Shown here: piece after piece, positions 26,517-35,332 of the stretch
How positions within the stretch are numbered: position 1 is the first letter of the stretch
Layout of the letters: each line of letters starts with the position of its first letter
Assembly: GCF_900142845.1 (NCBI RefSeq)
Contig: NZ_FSRU01000001.1
Span: 3,720,001-3,784,000, forward strand
Source of the DNA: Paraburkholderia phenazinium
GTDB taxonomy: Bacteria > Pseudomonadota > Gammaproteobacteria > Burkholderiales > Burkholderiaceae
Length of the DNA stretch: 64,000 nt
Direction of reading: 5' to 3'
Translations under genes and position numbers: made by a program
Notes under the pieces: model-generated
What the model was told of the DNA's origin: nothing
The model's input: only the letters and a program-made list of their open reading frames with translations
Databases searched by the model: none

Positions 26517-27263
26517 TCAAATTGCGCCGTGATCCGTCGTCGACCAGGCGACACAGGCGGCATAGCCCGCAGGCGCGGCGAGCCACGTTGCCGACAAGTC
26601 GCGCGCTTCATCAGGCACCTGATCGCGCAAGACGACACGCGTGCCGTCGCGTGGCAGGACGGTCAGGCGCTGCAAGCCACGCGTCACGCCCACGCCCGTT
26701 GTCTTGAGCAACGCCTCCTTGGCAACCCAGGCATCGTAAAACCAGTGGAGACGTTGGCCGGCCTCCGCCTGATCGAGCCATGCCGCTTCGCTGTCAGCCA
26801 GTGTCAACGAGGCGAGCGAGCGCCAGTCGAGTTGCACGTTGCACTGTTCTATATCGACCCCCACCCTGCGGCGAGCGGACAGCGCAATCAGACCGTGGGC
26901 GCCGGAGTGGGATACGTTGAAATCAAGCGCACGCGCCGCAACCGGTTCGGCGAGTTCGACCACCTCCGCCATTGCATCCATCCCAGCCAGGCACGGACGC
27001 CCCATGGCATCACGCGCCAGACGCACGGCATGTGGCGCGACGCCCAATGCGTTCCCGAGTCGCTCGCGCAGGGCCGCACGCACGGCCGCGAAGCGCAGCG
27101 TGTCTTCGCTGCGACGAAACACTCGCGCACGCGCGCGTTCGTCGCTCGACAGCGCGCTGAATGCTTCGCTTTCGAGCGTTTGATCGAAGGGGATATCGAC
27201 CCGCCATACCTGGACATCGGACGGGCCATCATGCAACAACGGGAAGAGAGGGATACGCTGCAT
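26517..27263 (-). CDS. 4'-phosphopantetheinyl transferase (Sfp type)
   Basis: 248 residues from the ATG at 27263 (MQRIPLFPLLHDGPSDVQVW). Family motifs are GVDIEQ near residue 130 (metal-binding Asp/Glu) and FYDAWVAKEALLK near residue 177, the WxxKEAxxK signature. NVSHSGAHGL precedes the first. It moves the phosphopantetheine arm from CoA onto carrier proteins of PKS, NRPS or lysine synthesis. No carrier protein or megasynthase gene is nearby, so it probably serves clusters elsewhere. It lies 76 bp from the DUF2783 gene on the same strand and may be read from the hydroxylase operon. Confidence 0.88.
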   Translation of the reverse strand: MQRIPLFPLLHDGPSDVQVWRVDIPFDQTLESEAFSALSSDERARARVFRRSEDTLRFAAVRAALRERLGNALGVAPHAVRLARDAMGRPCLAGMDAMAEVVELAEPVAARALDFNVSHSGAHGLIALSARRRVGVDIEQCNVQLDWRSLASLTLADSEAAWLDQAEAGQRLHWFYDAWVAKEALLKTTGVGVTRGLQRLTVLPRDGTRVVLRDQVPDEARDLSATWLAAPAGYAACVAWSTTDHGAI

Positions 27264-27339
27264 TGCAGGGTTCGGGCTCGTTGCCTGGGCACTCGGGAAA
27301 ACGGCCACTGTACAGCATTCACATGCAAGCGCCACCCGC

Positions 27340-27579
27340 TCAGGCGTCGAACGACGCAGCCGCGCCCTGCTGCTTCCCACCTGCCTGCGCGGCGCCTGCA
27401 CGCGCATGCTGCATCGCTTCGAGCAAGGTGGCGTGATCGCCGATATGGTTCGCCAGCAGCAGGATTAACTGCGCATTCGCCGACTGGCTCTGCGCATCGT
27501 CGAAGTCTCGATGCATGTCGATCAGCGCTTCATAAAAGTCGTCGGGGCGTGCGAGATTCGGTTGTGTGTTCAGTGTCAT
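27340..27579 (-). CDS. DUF2783 domain protein
   Basis: 79 residues from the ATG at 27579 (MTLNTQPNLARPDDFYEALID), preceded by AGGAGAC. ANAQLILLLANHIGDHATLLEAMQHAR and the overall size match DUF2783, a small protein that I know as a recurrent neighbour of FAD-dependent aromatic hydroxylases. Its C-terminal 20 residues are Ala/Gly/Gln-rich and probably disordered. It lies 63 bp after the flavin hydroxylase gene. It is likely an accessory or subunit of that enzyme, an inference from the neighbourhood; the biochemical role of the family is not known to me. Confidence 0.8.
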   Translation of the reverse strand: MTLNTQPNLARPDDFYEALIDMHRDFDDAQSQSANAQLILLLANHIGDHATLLEAMQHARAGAAQAGGKQQGAAASFDA

Positions 27580-27642
27580 GGTTGTCTCCTGTTCTCTCGT
27601 GGCGCTCGCGTGCTGCATGTCTGTGCCCATGCCACGCCACGA

Positions 27643-29364
27643 TCACGCCGTGCCGCCCACGCACAACGCGCGCTTCAATGCCTGCTCGACGCGGCCGGCG
27701 TCCAGGCGACGCCAGCGCGCACAAACGTGCTGATCGGGGCGAATCAGATAGAACGCGCCGGGCGTGGCGTCATAGCGCGTCTTCGCCAGACCCTCCGTGT
27801 CGTGCAAGACCGTTGCACCGGATAACGCGACGTCAAGTGCAGACACGCCCTCCGTAGCATCCGCACTTACCAGCACGACCAGTTTCAAAGGAATCGCCCC
27901 ACGCTGCAGGGCTTGAAGCGCATCACATGTCGCCTCATCGATGCCCCCAGCGCCGCAAAACAGCATGCCCGTGAACTGCTGGCCGATATGTTGCAGCAAC
28001 CACGCCGGCTGCCCGCCAAGACGAACTGGCGCGTCGCAGCATGCCGCACCCGGCACCATCTGGCCGGCAAAGCGCTCGCTGTCCGCCGTATTGAGCGCCG
28101 AGTCGCGCAACACCGCCGGCACGGAGAGGCGCCCGCTATTCACCAGTTGCCGCGCGAATGCATGATCGCGGGCGAGTTTGAGCACAGCGTCGCGAAACAC
28201 CCGGCTCACCGCGCTCTTGGGTGTGATGAAATCGGTAGAACGGGTGGAGTGGCGGATATTCTCGTCGGCTGCAGATTCGCGCTCGCTGGCGTAGGTGTCG
28301 AGCAAAGCATCCGACGCTCGCCCGCTCAGCACCATCGCCAGCTTCCACGCGAGATTCTCCGCATCCTGCACGCCGCTATTCGCCCCGCGCGCGCCGAACG
28401 GCGAAACGCCGTGCGCCGAGTCGCCGGCGAACAGCACGTTGCCGTGGCGAAAGCGATCCATCCGCAAACACGAGAACGTATAGACGCTCACCCACTCCAG
28501 TTCGAACTTCGCCTCCGGTCCGAGCAACGCGCGCACACGCGGAATCACACGTTCCGGTGTTTTCTCGAGCGCGGGGTCGGCATCCCAGCCAAGCTGAAAA
28601 TCGATCCGCCACACGTTGTCCGGCTGACGATGCAACAGCACCGACTGATTCGGATGAAACGGCGGATCGAACCAGAACCAGCGCTCGGTGGGAAACTCTG
28701 CTTCCATCTTGACGTCGGCAATCAGGAAGCGGTCCTTGAAGGTACGACCATGCGTGTCGAGACCCATCAGATTGCGAATCGGACTGCGCGAGCCGTCCGC
28801 TGCAACCACGTAACGGCCGCACAGCGGGTACTGCCCGTCGGGTGTTTCGACCGTCAGCGTAACGTTGGCGTCGTCGCTCCCGGGTGCGCCGTCCTGCCGA
28901 ATGCCCACCACCTTGCTCTTCCAGCGGATCTCGAGATTCGGCAATTCGCGTGCACGTTCCAGCAGATAACCTTCCACATAGTACTGCTGAAGATTGATAA
29001 ACGCAGGCCGGTTATGACCGCTCTCCGGCAGCAGATTGAACGTGTAGACCAGTTCGTCTTTCAGGAACACCTTGCCGACGTTCCAGCTAATGCCCTTGTC
29101 CACCATGCGCTGGCCGCAGCCGAGCCGGTCGAAGATATCGAGCGAGCGCTTCGAAAAGCAGATTGCGCGCGAACCGGTCGACAGCGAACAGTCGTCGTCG
29201 ACCAGCACGACCGGCACGCCCTGCTGCGCGACGTCGATTGCGGTGGCGAGCCCCACCGGCCCCGCACCGACCACGATCACCGGATACGCCGTCGCCTGCG
29301 TGCCGCCCTGCTGCTCGCGGCACGGCTGATACTCGAACGACAGCGTCTGGTAGTTGATGCCCAT
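27643..29364 (-). CDS. FAD-dependent aromatic hydroxylase (class A flavin monooxygenase)
   Basis: 573 residues from the ATG at 29364, with CGGAGACAAG upstream; the open frame continues to 29802 but overlaps the MBL gene and lacks family likeness. Motifs: GAGPVGLATAIDVA (FAD GxGxxG) at about residues 25-38, RYVVAADGSRSPIR (DG motif), NVLFAGDSAHGVSPFGARGANSG (GD motif), and a C-terminal thioredoxin-like domain as in MhpA/PheA. It likely hydroxylates an aromatic ring using NAD(P)H and O2. The adjoining MBL and DUF2783 genes and IclR regulators fit an aromatic catabolic cluster; the substrate is not apparent. Confidence 0.9.
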   Translation of the reverse strand: MGINYQTLSFEYQPCREQQGGTQATAYPVIVVGAGPVGLATAIDVAQQGVPVVLVDDDCSLSTGSRAICFSKRSLDIFDRLGCGQRMVDKGISWNVGKVFLKDELVYTFNLLPESGHNRPAFINLQQYYVEGYLLERARELPNLEIRWKSKVVGIRQDGAPGSDDANVTLTVETPDGQYPLCGRYVVAADGSRSPIRNLMGLDTHGRTFKDRFLIADVKMEAEFPTERWFWFDPPFHPNQSVLLHRQPDNVWRIDFQLGWDADPALEKTPERVIPRVRALLGPEAKFELEWVSVYTFSCLRMDRFRHGNVLFAGDSAHGVSPFGARGANSGVQDAENLAWKLAMVLSGRASDALLDTYASERESAADENIRHSTRSTDFITPKSAVSRVFRDAVLKLARDHAFARQLVNSGRLSVPAVLRDSALNTADSERFAGQMVPGAACCDAPVRLGGQPAWLLQHIGQQFTGMLFCGAGGIDEATCDALQALQRGAIPLKLVVLVSADATEGVSALDVALSGATVLHDTEGLAKTRYDATPGAFYLIRPDQHVCARWRRLDAGRVEQALKRALCVGGTA

Positions 29365-29417
29365 CTTGTCTCCGTCCATCTCCACGCTCTGCACGCTCTG
29401 CACGCTGTGCGCTCCCG

Positions 29418-30377
29418 TCAGGCCTGCAGCGCGTCCCACATGTCCTTGTCGCGCTGCGCCGTCCAGATGCGCGGATGCGTGATACCGCTCGCCTCGTCGA
29501 AAGCCCGCGAAACGTCGAACGGCAGACAGTGCTCGTAGATGAAAACGTGGCCGAACTTCGGGTCCATGGCCTTGCGGGTGTGCGCCATGGCCGCCTTTAG
29601 ATCGAGCTTCTGCTCGACGGCTTCGCGGCCCTGCTGCAGCAGCGTCGTCACAAAGTCTTTGGTGTAATCGAGGCCCTTGTTGACGTCTGCGGGCGTGGTC
29701 AGCGCGGGACCGCGGCCCGGCACCAGCTTGTCCGCGTTCAGCGCGCGCAGCGCCTCGAGCGTGGCCGGCCATTGCGCGAGTTGCGCGTCGCCGCAATAGC
29801 ACGCAGCGTCGTATTCGACGAGGTCGCCTGAGAACAGCACCTTCTGCGACGGTAGCCAGACGATCGTGTCGCCCTTCGTGTGACCCGCCCCCAGATGTGC
29901 GATGCGCACTTCGAGCTTGCCGAGGAACAGCGTGATGTCCTTCTCGAACACGAGCGTGGGCCAGGTCAGGCCAGGCACCGTCTCGACCCCGGCAAACAGG
30001 CGCGGGAAACGTTCGATCTCCGACTTCATGTCCTGCTCGCCGCGCTCGACGATCATTTCATAGGTGCCGCGACTCGCGATCACCTGCTGCGCGCCCTCGG
30101 CGAAATACGCGGAAGCGCCGAGCACGCGCACCGCGTGGTAGTGCGACAGCACGACGTATTTGATGGGTTTGTCGGTGACGCTACGGATCTTCGCGATCAG
30201 GTCTTGCGCCATGGCAGGCGTGGCGGTGGTATCGACGATCAGCACGCCGTCGTCGCCGATGATCACGCCGGAATTCGGATCGCCTTCCGCGGTGTAGGCA
30301 TAAGCGTTCTCGGACAGTTGCGTCCACGTGACTTTCTTTTCTTCCAGATCGGCCTGGGATGCGAATGCCTTTGCCAT
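29418..30377 (-). CDS. Metallo-beta-lactamase-fold protein with altered metal site
   Basis: 319 residues from the ATG at 30377, preceded by GGGAGAC. The fold is clear: VLIVDTTATPAMAQDLIAKI, then LSHYHAVRVLG, LGAGHTKGDTIVW and KVLFSGDLVEYDA. The canonical HxHxDH is H79-Y-H81-A-V83-R84, so the Asp and third His are replaced. The final His (PGHG in most members) is R222 in PGRGPAL. H166 and D185 remain. It therefore keeps part of the metal ligand set and may bind one metal or have another role. It heads the operon MBL, flavin hydroxylase, DUF2783. No signal peptide. Confidence 0.85.
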   Translation of the reverse strand: MAKAFASQADLEEKKVTWTQLSENAYAYTAEGDPNSGVIIGDDGVLIVDTTATPAMAQDLIAKIRSVTDKPIKYVVLSHYHAVRVLGASAYFAEGAQQVIASRGTYEMIVERGEQDMKSEIERFPRLFAGVETVPGLTWPTLVFEKDITLFLGKLEVRIAHLGAGHTKGDTIVWLPSQKVLFSGDLVEYDAACYCGDAQLAQWPATLEALRALNADKLVPGRGPALTTPADVNKGLDYTKDFVTTLLQQGREAVEQKLDLKAAMAHTRKAMDPKFGHVFIYEHCLPFDVSRAFDEASGITHPRIWTAQRDKDMWDALQA

Positions 30378-30549
30378 GCTTGTCTCCCTCAAAAGTTGGA
30401 CGTGAGGCGAGACGGCCGGCATGGGCGCCGTTCGGAACGGGGCGCGCAAACAGACGGCATTGGAGGATTGTCTCGCCCCGTTTTGACTCTGTGACTGCGC
30501 CGGTGTGTCGGGGTGAAGGCATCTTATGGCCGGGCGAGATTATTTGTCA

Positions 30550-30569
30550 ATAGCGAAATGTATCGCTAT
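30550..30569. promoter_or_regulatory. 20-bp palindrome, candidate IclR operator
   Basis: ATAGCGA (30550-30556), a 6-bp spacer and TCGCTAT (30563-30569) form a perfect 7-bp inverted repeat, 86-105 bp before the first IclR gene and about 173 bp upstream of the MBL gene. It sits in the only shared promoter region of the two divergent units, so it is the best operator candidate. Unproven. Confidence 0.5.
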
Positions 30570-30654
30570 ACGCAAACTCATAAGCACCTATGATGAGAAA
30601 GGAAAGCAGACGACCTTCGGCTAACATGGAGCCCTTTTACGGACGAGCGCAGGT

Positions 30655-31545
30655 GTGAGCAAAGCAGCCAAAACGGACTCCGGTGCGGTTTCCAGAAAGG
30701 GCCCGGGCGTGGACAAGCGCGCGGGTGCCGGTGCTGGCGACACGGCAGACGGCGGTAAAACGCAGCGCGGAATTCAGAGCGTCGAAGTGGGCGGCCGCGT
30801 GTTGCAGGCACTCGCCCAGGCGCGCAGACCGCTGGCGTTGTCCGATCTCGCCACCGCTGCGCAGATTGCGCCAGGGCAGGCGCACGCCTATGCGGTCAGC
30901 TTGAGCCAGTTGGGCCTGATCAAGCGCGACGAGTTGTCGGGCCGCTATGAACCCGGCCCGCTTGCGCTGCGGCTGGGTTTGCTGCATCTGGAGAATCAAC
31001 CGGCATTTCGGGCCGCCGTGCCGCGCGTCGCCGCGTTGGCTGAGGCGATCGGCTTTAGCGTCGCGATCTGCATTGCCGGGCCGCAAGGACCGACCATCGT
31101 TCGATATGAGCACGCGGGCTTTCCGCTGCACGTCAATCTGCACGTGGGCACGGTGATGTCGTTGCCGGCAACATCCACGGGCCGCGTGTTTTGCGCCTAT
31201 CTGCCACGCGAGACATTGGAGCGCATGTGGGCGAATCAGTCGGGCACTGGTGGCGCGATGACACCGCGTGCTGAACGCGCCCGCTTCGACGCCGCTCTGG
31301 ACGCCATCCGCACACGCGGACTCGAATCCAGCGTCGATGCGCCGAGTCCGGGCATCAGCAGTCTCAGTGCTCCGGTACTCGATGCGCATGGCCGCTTATG
31401 CCTCGCGCTGACAGTGATCGGCTCGACCGGCGCGATCGACGTGGCCGCCGGCGGTGCGACCGCCGGCGCGCTGCTCGCCGCGACGCGCGACATCAGCGCA
31501 GAACTGACAGCGCCCCCTTCTCTGCTGGCCTCTTCCTCATCGTGA
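30655..31545 (+). CDS. IclR family transcriptional regulator (first of tandem pair)
   Basis: 296 residues from a GTG at 30655 (MSKAAKTDSG). Residues 38-95 form the winged helix (GIQSVEVGGRVLQALAQARRPLALSDLATAAQ). The C-terminal IclR effector domain contains LHVNLHVGTVMSLPATSTGRVFCAYL. The 30 or so N-terminal residues are polar and variable. It is divergent from the MBL gene and ends with TGA that overlaps the start of a paralogous second IclR by 4 bp (GTGA at 31542-31545). It is probably the regulator of the MBL-hydroxylase operon; effector not known. Confidence 0.9.
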   Translation: MSKAAKTDSGAVSRKGPGVDKRAGAGAGDTADGGKTQRGIQSVEVGGRVLQALAQARRPLALSDLATAAQIAPGQAHAYAVSLSQLGLIKRDELSGRYEPGPLALRLGLLHLENQPAFRAAVPRVAALAEAIGFSVAICIAGPQGPTIVRYEHAGFPLHVNLHVGTVMSLPATSTGRVFCAYLPRETLERMWANQSGTGGAMTPRAERARFDAALDAIRTRGLESSVDAPSPGISSLSAPVLDAHGRLCLALTVIGSTGAIDVAAGGATAGALLAATRDISAELTAPPSLLASSSS

Positions 31546-32447
31546 CCGATTCTCTCGACACCTCTCACGCCGGCAGCACCGCTGCTAGCGCTGCGGCGAA
31601 ACCGCAGCGCGGCATCCAGTCTCTCGACAGCACCGGCGAGTTGCTCGCCGCGCTGATCGCGGCCGCGCGCCCTCTGAACTTGCGCGACCTCGCGGCCGCT
31701 GCAGGCATGCCGCCGGCCAAGGCGTTTCCGCATCTGGTGAGCCTGCTGAAAATCGGCTTGCTGAATCGCGATGCGGCCGGCTGTTTCGAAGCCGGTCCGC
31801 TTGCGCTGGAGCTGGGCTTGATCGGACTGCAGCGGTTGTCGCCGACGCGCGAAGCAGAGCCGGAGGTGGTCGAACTGGCGGCATCGACGGCAATGAGCGT
31901 CGCGATGGCGGTGCTTGGGCCACTTGGGCCAACCGTCGTGCGTCTGGAAGAATCCGCGCGGCCGCTGCATGTGAGCTTGCGGGTGGGCACGGTGATGTCG
32001 CTGGTGAACACGGCCATCGGACGGGTGTTCGCGGCGTATGTTGCGGACGACGTGCGTCAGGGTCTGCTGGCGCAGGATCACTTGCGGCTGGCGGGGGTGG
32101 ACAAGGAGGAGTATTTCGCCGCTACGGCGAACCGGTCAGCGAAGCCCGCCTTGGCGAGCGGCAAAGACATGGCGTCGCCGCAGTCCGCCGGACAGTACGC
32201 CCAGCGCCTCGCACAGATCCGCGCGCACGGGATCGACTCGGCATTGAGCCGGCCGGTGCCGGGCATCGACACGTTGGCTGCGCCGGTTCTCGATCACACG
32301 GGAAGCATCTGCCTCGTGCTGGCATTGATGGGACCGAGCGGCAGCTTCGATAGCGAACTCACCGGTGGACCCGCGCAAACGCTGCGGGCGGCGACGCTCA
32401 GGTTGTCGCGCCGGTTCGGATGGATGGCTTCGCAGAGCGAAGATTGA
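31542..32447 (+). CDS. IclR family transcriptional regulator (second of tandem pair)
   Basis: 301 residues from a GTG at 31542 (MTDSLDTSHAGS) that overlaps the preceding stop. Its domain order equals the first gene: winged helix in residues about 25-85 (GIQSLDSTGELLAALIAAARPLNLRDLAAAAG) and an effector domain with LHVSLRVGTVMSLVNTAIGRVFAAYV. The two are clearly paralogues of one another, differing in an insertion near residue 205 (VDKEEYFAATANRSAKPA). Translational coupling implies stoichiometric expression and perhaps a heteromeric regulator, which would be unusual for IclR proteins. Confidence 0.9.
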   Translation: MTDSLDTSHAGSTAASAAAKPQRGIQSLDSTGELLAALIAAARPLNLRDLAAAAGMPPAKAFPHLVSLLKIGLLNRDAAGCFEAGPLALELGLIGLQRLSPTREAEPEVVELAASTAMSVAMAVLGPLGPTVVRLEESARPLHVSLRVGTVMSLVNTAIGRVFAAYVADDVRQGLLAQDHLRLAGVDKEEYFAATANRSAKPALASGKDMASPQSAGQYAQRLAQIRAHGIDSALSRPVPGIDTLAAPVLDHTGSICLVLALMGPSGSFDSELTGGPAQTLRAATLRLSRRFGWMASQSED

Positions 32448-32580
32448 CGCGACGGAGCGCTACCGGCTCACTGTTCGATAACGCGCGTCGAAAGGATGAT
32501 CCAATCTGTGCTGGCGCCCACCGTACAGCGATCGCCGAATCTCAGCACCTGCGAAACAACGGTCACGGTAGTCCAGTTCT

Positions 32581-33165
32581 TTAAGGCGTCGATGCAGACT
32601 TTCGCCGCAGTTGGCCGGCCGACAGCCACAACGCTGAGACAAGAAAATAGATTGCCCCTACACTTGCGTAGCCGGCCACTTTGACGATCGCAGGAGGCGT
32701 CGATGCATGGGCCTGCGCGATGAAAAACGCACCCGCCAGCGCTGACTGGCCTCCGCTCAGAATCATTGCCCATTGCGCACCAAAGCGCTTCCTGCGGCGC
32801 ACGGCAGTGGCGAGCTGAAGTAATCCGGACAGAACGGCCCAGACTCCGAATACATCAAGCACCGAGCTTGTATTTACGTACAACACAACAATCACCGCAA
32901 TCGCTATAGCCGCGCTAGCGAAGACATTAAAAGCCTGAGTAAAATTTTTGCGCATTCCACCGCTACGCGACATGTCGACGTAATTGGCCAGCGCATCCCA
33001 TACGGGATAGACAATAAGCAGTGCGGCTCCGATCGCCGTGACCTGCTGCCCGATGGTGAACGCAAGCGCGACCCAGACGACAGAGAACGCGGCACGGATA
33101 AAGTAAAGGTGTTTGAGCCACCGCTCATTCTGAAGGCGAGCGGTATCCGAAAGATGAGTAGCCAT
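32581..33165 (-). CDS. Multi-spanning membrane protein, DUF308/HdeD-like
   Basis: 194 residues from the ATG at 33165, with AAAAGGAG upstream. At least five hydrophobic helices are visible: AAFSVVWVALAFTIG, VTAIGAALLIVYPVW, a stretch at IAIAVIVVLYVNTS, SGGQSALAGAFFIAQ, and VGAIYFLVSALWLS. Spacing and length fit the DUF308/HdeD acid-stress type membrane family, but no strong motif proves it. It is likely transcribed alone. The next gene upstream on the same strand encodes a periplasmic protein. A 133-bp gap separates it from the tandem IclR genes. Confidence 0.62.
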   Translation of the reverse strand: MATHLSDTARLQNERWLKHLYFIRAAFSVVWVALAFTIGQQVTAIGAALLIVYPVWDALANYVDMSRSGGMRKNFTQAFNVFASAAIAIAVIVVLYVNTSSVLDVFGVWAVLSGLLQLATAVRRRKRFGAQWAMILSGGQSALAGAFFIAQAHASTPPAIVKVAGYASVGAIYFLVSALWLSAGQLRRKSASTP

Positions 33166-33282
33166 TGAAACTCCTTTTAAATTTCGCCTGGTGTGTCGTC
33201 TGGTGCGACACACCTCGCCAAGACCGTGCAGCGACCGTGTCACCCGACGCACACCTGAGTCGCGCTGCGACGCCGGAAACAA

Positions 33283-33897
33283 TCACATTGGCGGTGCTAC
33301 GCCGTCCTTTTCGACCACGACAAATTGCGCGTTATGGGCTCCGCCGTTAGCCGGGGTAGCGATGACAAACACTTTCTTGCCTGCAATCAGGTCTGCACGC
33401 GTGGCCGGTGCAAGCGTCACGACCGGTGCATTGGTCGGCACCGTGACGGTGTTGCTGCCACCCTTATAGGAAAGTTTCAGATCGCGTCCGCTCGTGCCCT
33501 CGACGACAGTGTCCACATTGGCATTCGTCATCGAACTGTTGGCGCCGAGATCATATGCATAGTGCCCTTCGCCCGTTCCGCGCGCGGCATCGGGAAACAC
33601 CAGCACTTCCGTGGCGGTCAGCTTGCCGTCGGGACCCGGCATCGCCGCGGTGCCGACATATGAGCCCGGTTTGATATCGGAGAGCTGGATCGCCTTCACC
33701 GCGCTTACCTTCGACGCGTCGCTCAAGGTGAGCGTCACGGTGTCGCCGCTGCGGCGATGTACGGTCAAGGCATCGCCCGAGAACGACACAATGTCGCCGC
33801 GAATGCGCTCAGGCTTTGTCGCCGGAGATTGTGCGAACGATGCGCCCGCAAGCGAGAGTGCAACGAGTGAAGCGGCAAGCTTGATACGGATGGACAT
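33283..33897 (-). CDS. Exported protein of unknown function
   Basis: 204 residues starting at 33897 with ACGGAGCAT upstream. A Sec signal peptide covers about residues 1-23 (LAASLVALSLAGASFAQ). The mature protein begins with repeated beta-strand segments (RIRGDIVSFSGDALTVHRRSGDTVTLTL) that look like the DUF5666-type small beta barrel, then NTVTVPTNAPVVTLAPATRADLIAGKKVFV. No enzymatic motif is visible. Such proteins are sometimes annotated as metal transporters by automatic tools, for which I see no basis. It sits 117 bp upstream of the DUF308-like gene in the same direction. Confidence 0.65.
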   Translation of the reverse strand: MSIRIKLAASLVALSLAGASFAQSPATKPERIRGDIVSFSGDALTVHRRSGDTVTLTLSDASKVSAVKAIQLSDIKPGSYVGTAAMPGPDGKLTATEVLVFPDAARGTGEGHYAYDLGANSSMTNANVDTVVEGTSGRDLKLSYKGGSNTVTVPTNAPVVTLAPATRADLIAGKKVFVIATPANGGAHNAQFVVVEKDGVAPPM

Positions 33898-34175
33898 AGA
33901 TGCTCCGTTGATATGAAGGGATTAAAGCTGTTGGTGGCTGGCGGCTCAGAATCCGCCGAACCAGAGCACCATCCAGTCGGGGGGCGCAATTGGTATGAAC
34001 GCAAGGATCGCAGGGAAGGCGCCGGCAGGGTATCGGTCAAATGACCGATGGGCACGTCACCAGACATGCGTTTGGCGGGTTTCAGAGTGAACCGGCCACT
34101 CGAGTGACCGGTTAGCGAGATTGGCAAATGACCGCGACTGGCCGCGTGCCGCGCAATCCATTCAACACAGAGCAG

Positions 34176-34397
34176 TCAAATTCCGCCGTCGACCTTCCGC
34201 AACCTGATCCATTCGTCCGCCACCTCCCCCATGTTCCGGGGTACGCCGCTTTTAATCCACGCCATGAAGAGTCGATCGAACTTAAACGTCTCACCACACT
34301 CACTCTTCAGAAACCGCCGAACGTTCTGAGTGTTCCTGTAGGTCTCGTCAATTTTGGTGGCCCGATCAATCGGGTCCCGGTGCCAGTCGAATTTCAT
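34176..34397 (-). CDS. Small protein, DUF6434-like
   Basis: 73 residues from the ATG at 34397, with GGGAAGG upstream. The order is MKFDWHRDPIDRATKIDET, YRNTQNVRRFLKSECG, FKFDRLFMAWIKSG and GEVADEWIRLRK. I recall this as DUF6434, a small family sometimes found with SAP-like domains; the identification is from memory of the motif. Charged and likely soluble, with no membrane segment. It overlaps a longer plus-strand frame at 34128-34415 that has no support. It is followed by 2OG-Fe(II) oxygenase genes on the same strand, but that gene is upstream in transcription. Confidence 0.58.
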   Translation of the reverse strand: MKFDWHRDPIDRATKIDETYRNTQNVRRFLKSECGETFKFDRLFMAWIKSGVPRNMGEVADEWIRLRKVDGGI

Positions 34398-34441
34398 AGA
34401 GCCTTCCCGTCTTAAGAATCAACGCATGAAAGCCAGCGCCA

Positions 34442-35077
34442 TTACGCGCGGCGTCTGAACCATCCGGTGAGCGACAGGCGATCGCGCGTCGCGGGCAATA
34501 CCTCGTGCAGCATATCGGCGGATAGAAACACCGCAATCCGGCTACCGACCGGCGAGATGTCCCACATGCGCAGGCCCTCCGGATGCAGTCGCAATTCACC
34601 GCCATGCTCAGGCAGCCAGTCTGCATTCAGATAGACGACGACCGACACTGTGCGCCTGTCGTCATGGCGAAACTGATCGCGGTGTCGCAGATATGCATCG
34701 CCAGGCGCGTAGAACGCGAAATGGCTTTCGTATTCTTCGAGTCCCAGAAAGAGCCTGCGATTCAACGCGACACGCAACGTTTCCATGATCGCGAGATACC
34801 GGTCGCAGGCGTCGGATTGCCCCGCCTCCAACCAGTGAATCCGGTCGCCGCGGACATCGGGCTGGAGCGAACGCGCCGCGCCCTGGCTGACCCGCGCCAA
34901 TGCGAGCGTCCCGGCAGCCGCAAGCGTCGCACATTCCAGCGCGAGCGAGAGCGTCAAATCCGGCGGAAGAAAGTTGTCCTGTTCCGACCAGCCATGGTCA
35001 TGAAGGGCCTCCAGGATTCGTCCATGCCTTTCCTCTCCGGGTGCATCGGAATGCGCCGACGGGTGTGTGCAGTTCAC
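34442..35077 (-). CDS. 2OG-Fe(II) oxygenase
   Basis: 211 residues from a GTG at 35077 (VNCTHPSAHSDAPG), chosen since AAGGAA stands 6 bp ahead; a GTG at 35176 would add 33 unsupported residues. The C-terminal half carries the jelly-roll iron site: HxD in YLRHRDQF, distal His in ADMLHEVLPA, and the 2-oxoglutarate Arg in RDRLSLTGWFRR. The substrate is unknown; the shape SVVVYLNADWLPEHGGELRLH is typical of prolyl-hydroxylase-like enzymes. It is transcribed towards the DUF6434-like gene, 44 bp away, and may form a two-gene unit. Confidence 0.82.
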   Translation of the reverse strand: MNCTHPSAHSDAPGEERHGRILEALHDHGWSEQDNFLPPDLTLSLALECATLAAAGTLALARVSQGAARSLQPDVRGDRIHWLEAGQSDACDRYLAIMETLRVALNRRLFLGLEEYESHFAFYAPGDAYLRHRDQFRHDDRRTVSVVVYLNADWLPEHGGELRLHPEGLRMWDISPVGSRIAVFLSADMLHEVLPATRDRLSLTGWFRRRA

Positions 35078-35332
35078 TGTCTGTTCCTTCGAACGAAGGT
35101 GCTGGTTGGATATTCGAACTGTCGTCCAAAGGATATGAACGAGGCGGGCTTTAATCTGAGCGAAGGATGGTAACACCGGCTTCTGGTGTTTCCTGTATGG
35201 GGAAATTTTGGCGCAAAGGACGTTAAGGACAAAAGCGCTCTGGCAACAGGCAGGTTTTCAGTGAGAATCGACCCACCTTAATAGAAGAGCCGGCAGTAGA
35301 ATCGACCCGATTACACACGTCCGGGGGAGTTT

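Noticed and set aside
26025..27857. 610-residue plus-strand frame
   Set aside because: It is antisense to the YbfB-like MFS, PPTase and DUF2783 genes and has shadow-type composition.
27913..29538. 541-residue plus-strand frame
   Set aside because: Antisense to the flavin hydroxylase, whose FAD motifs are intact on the other strand.
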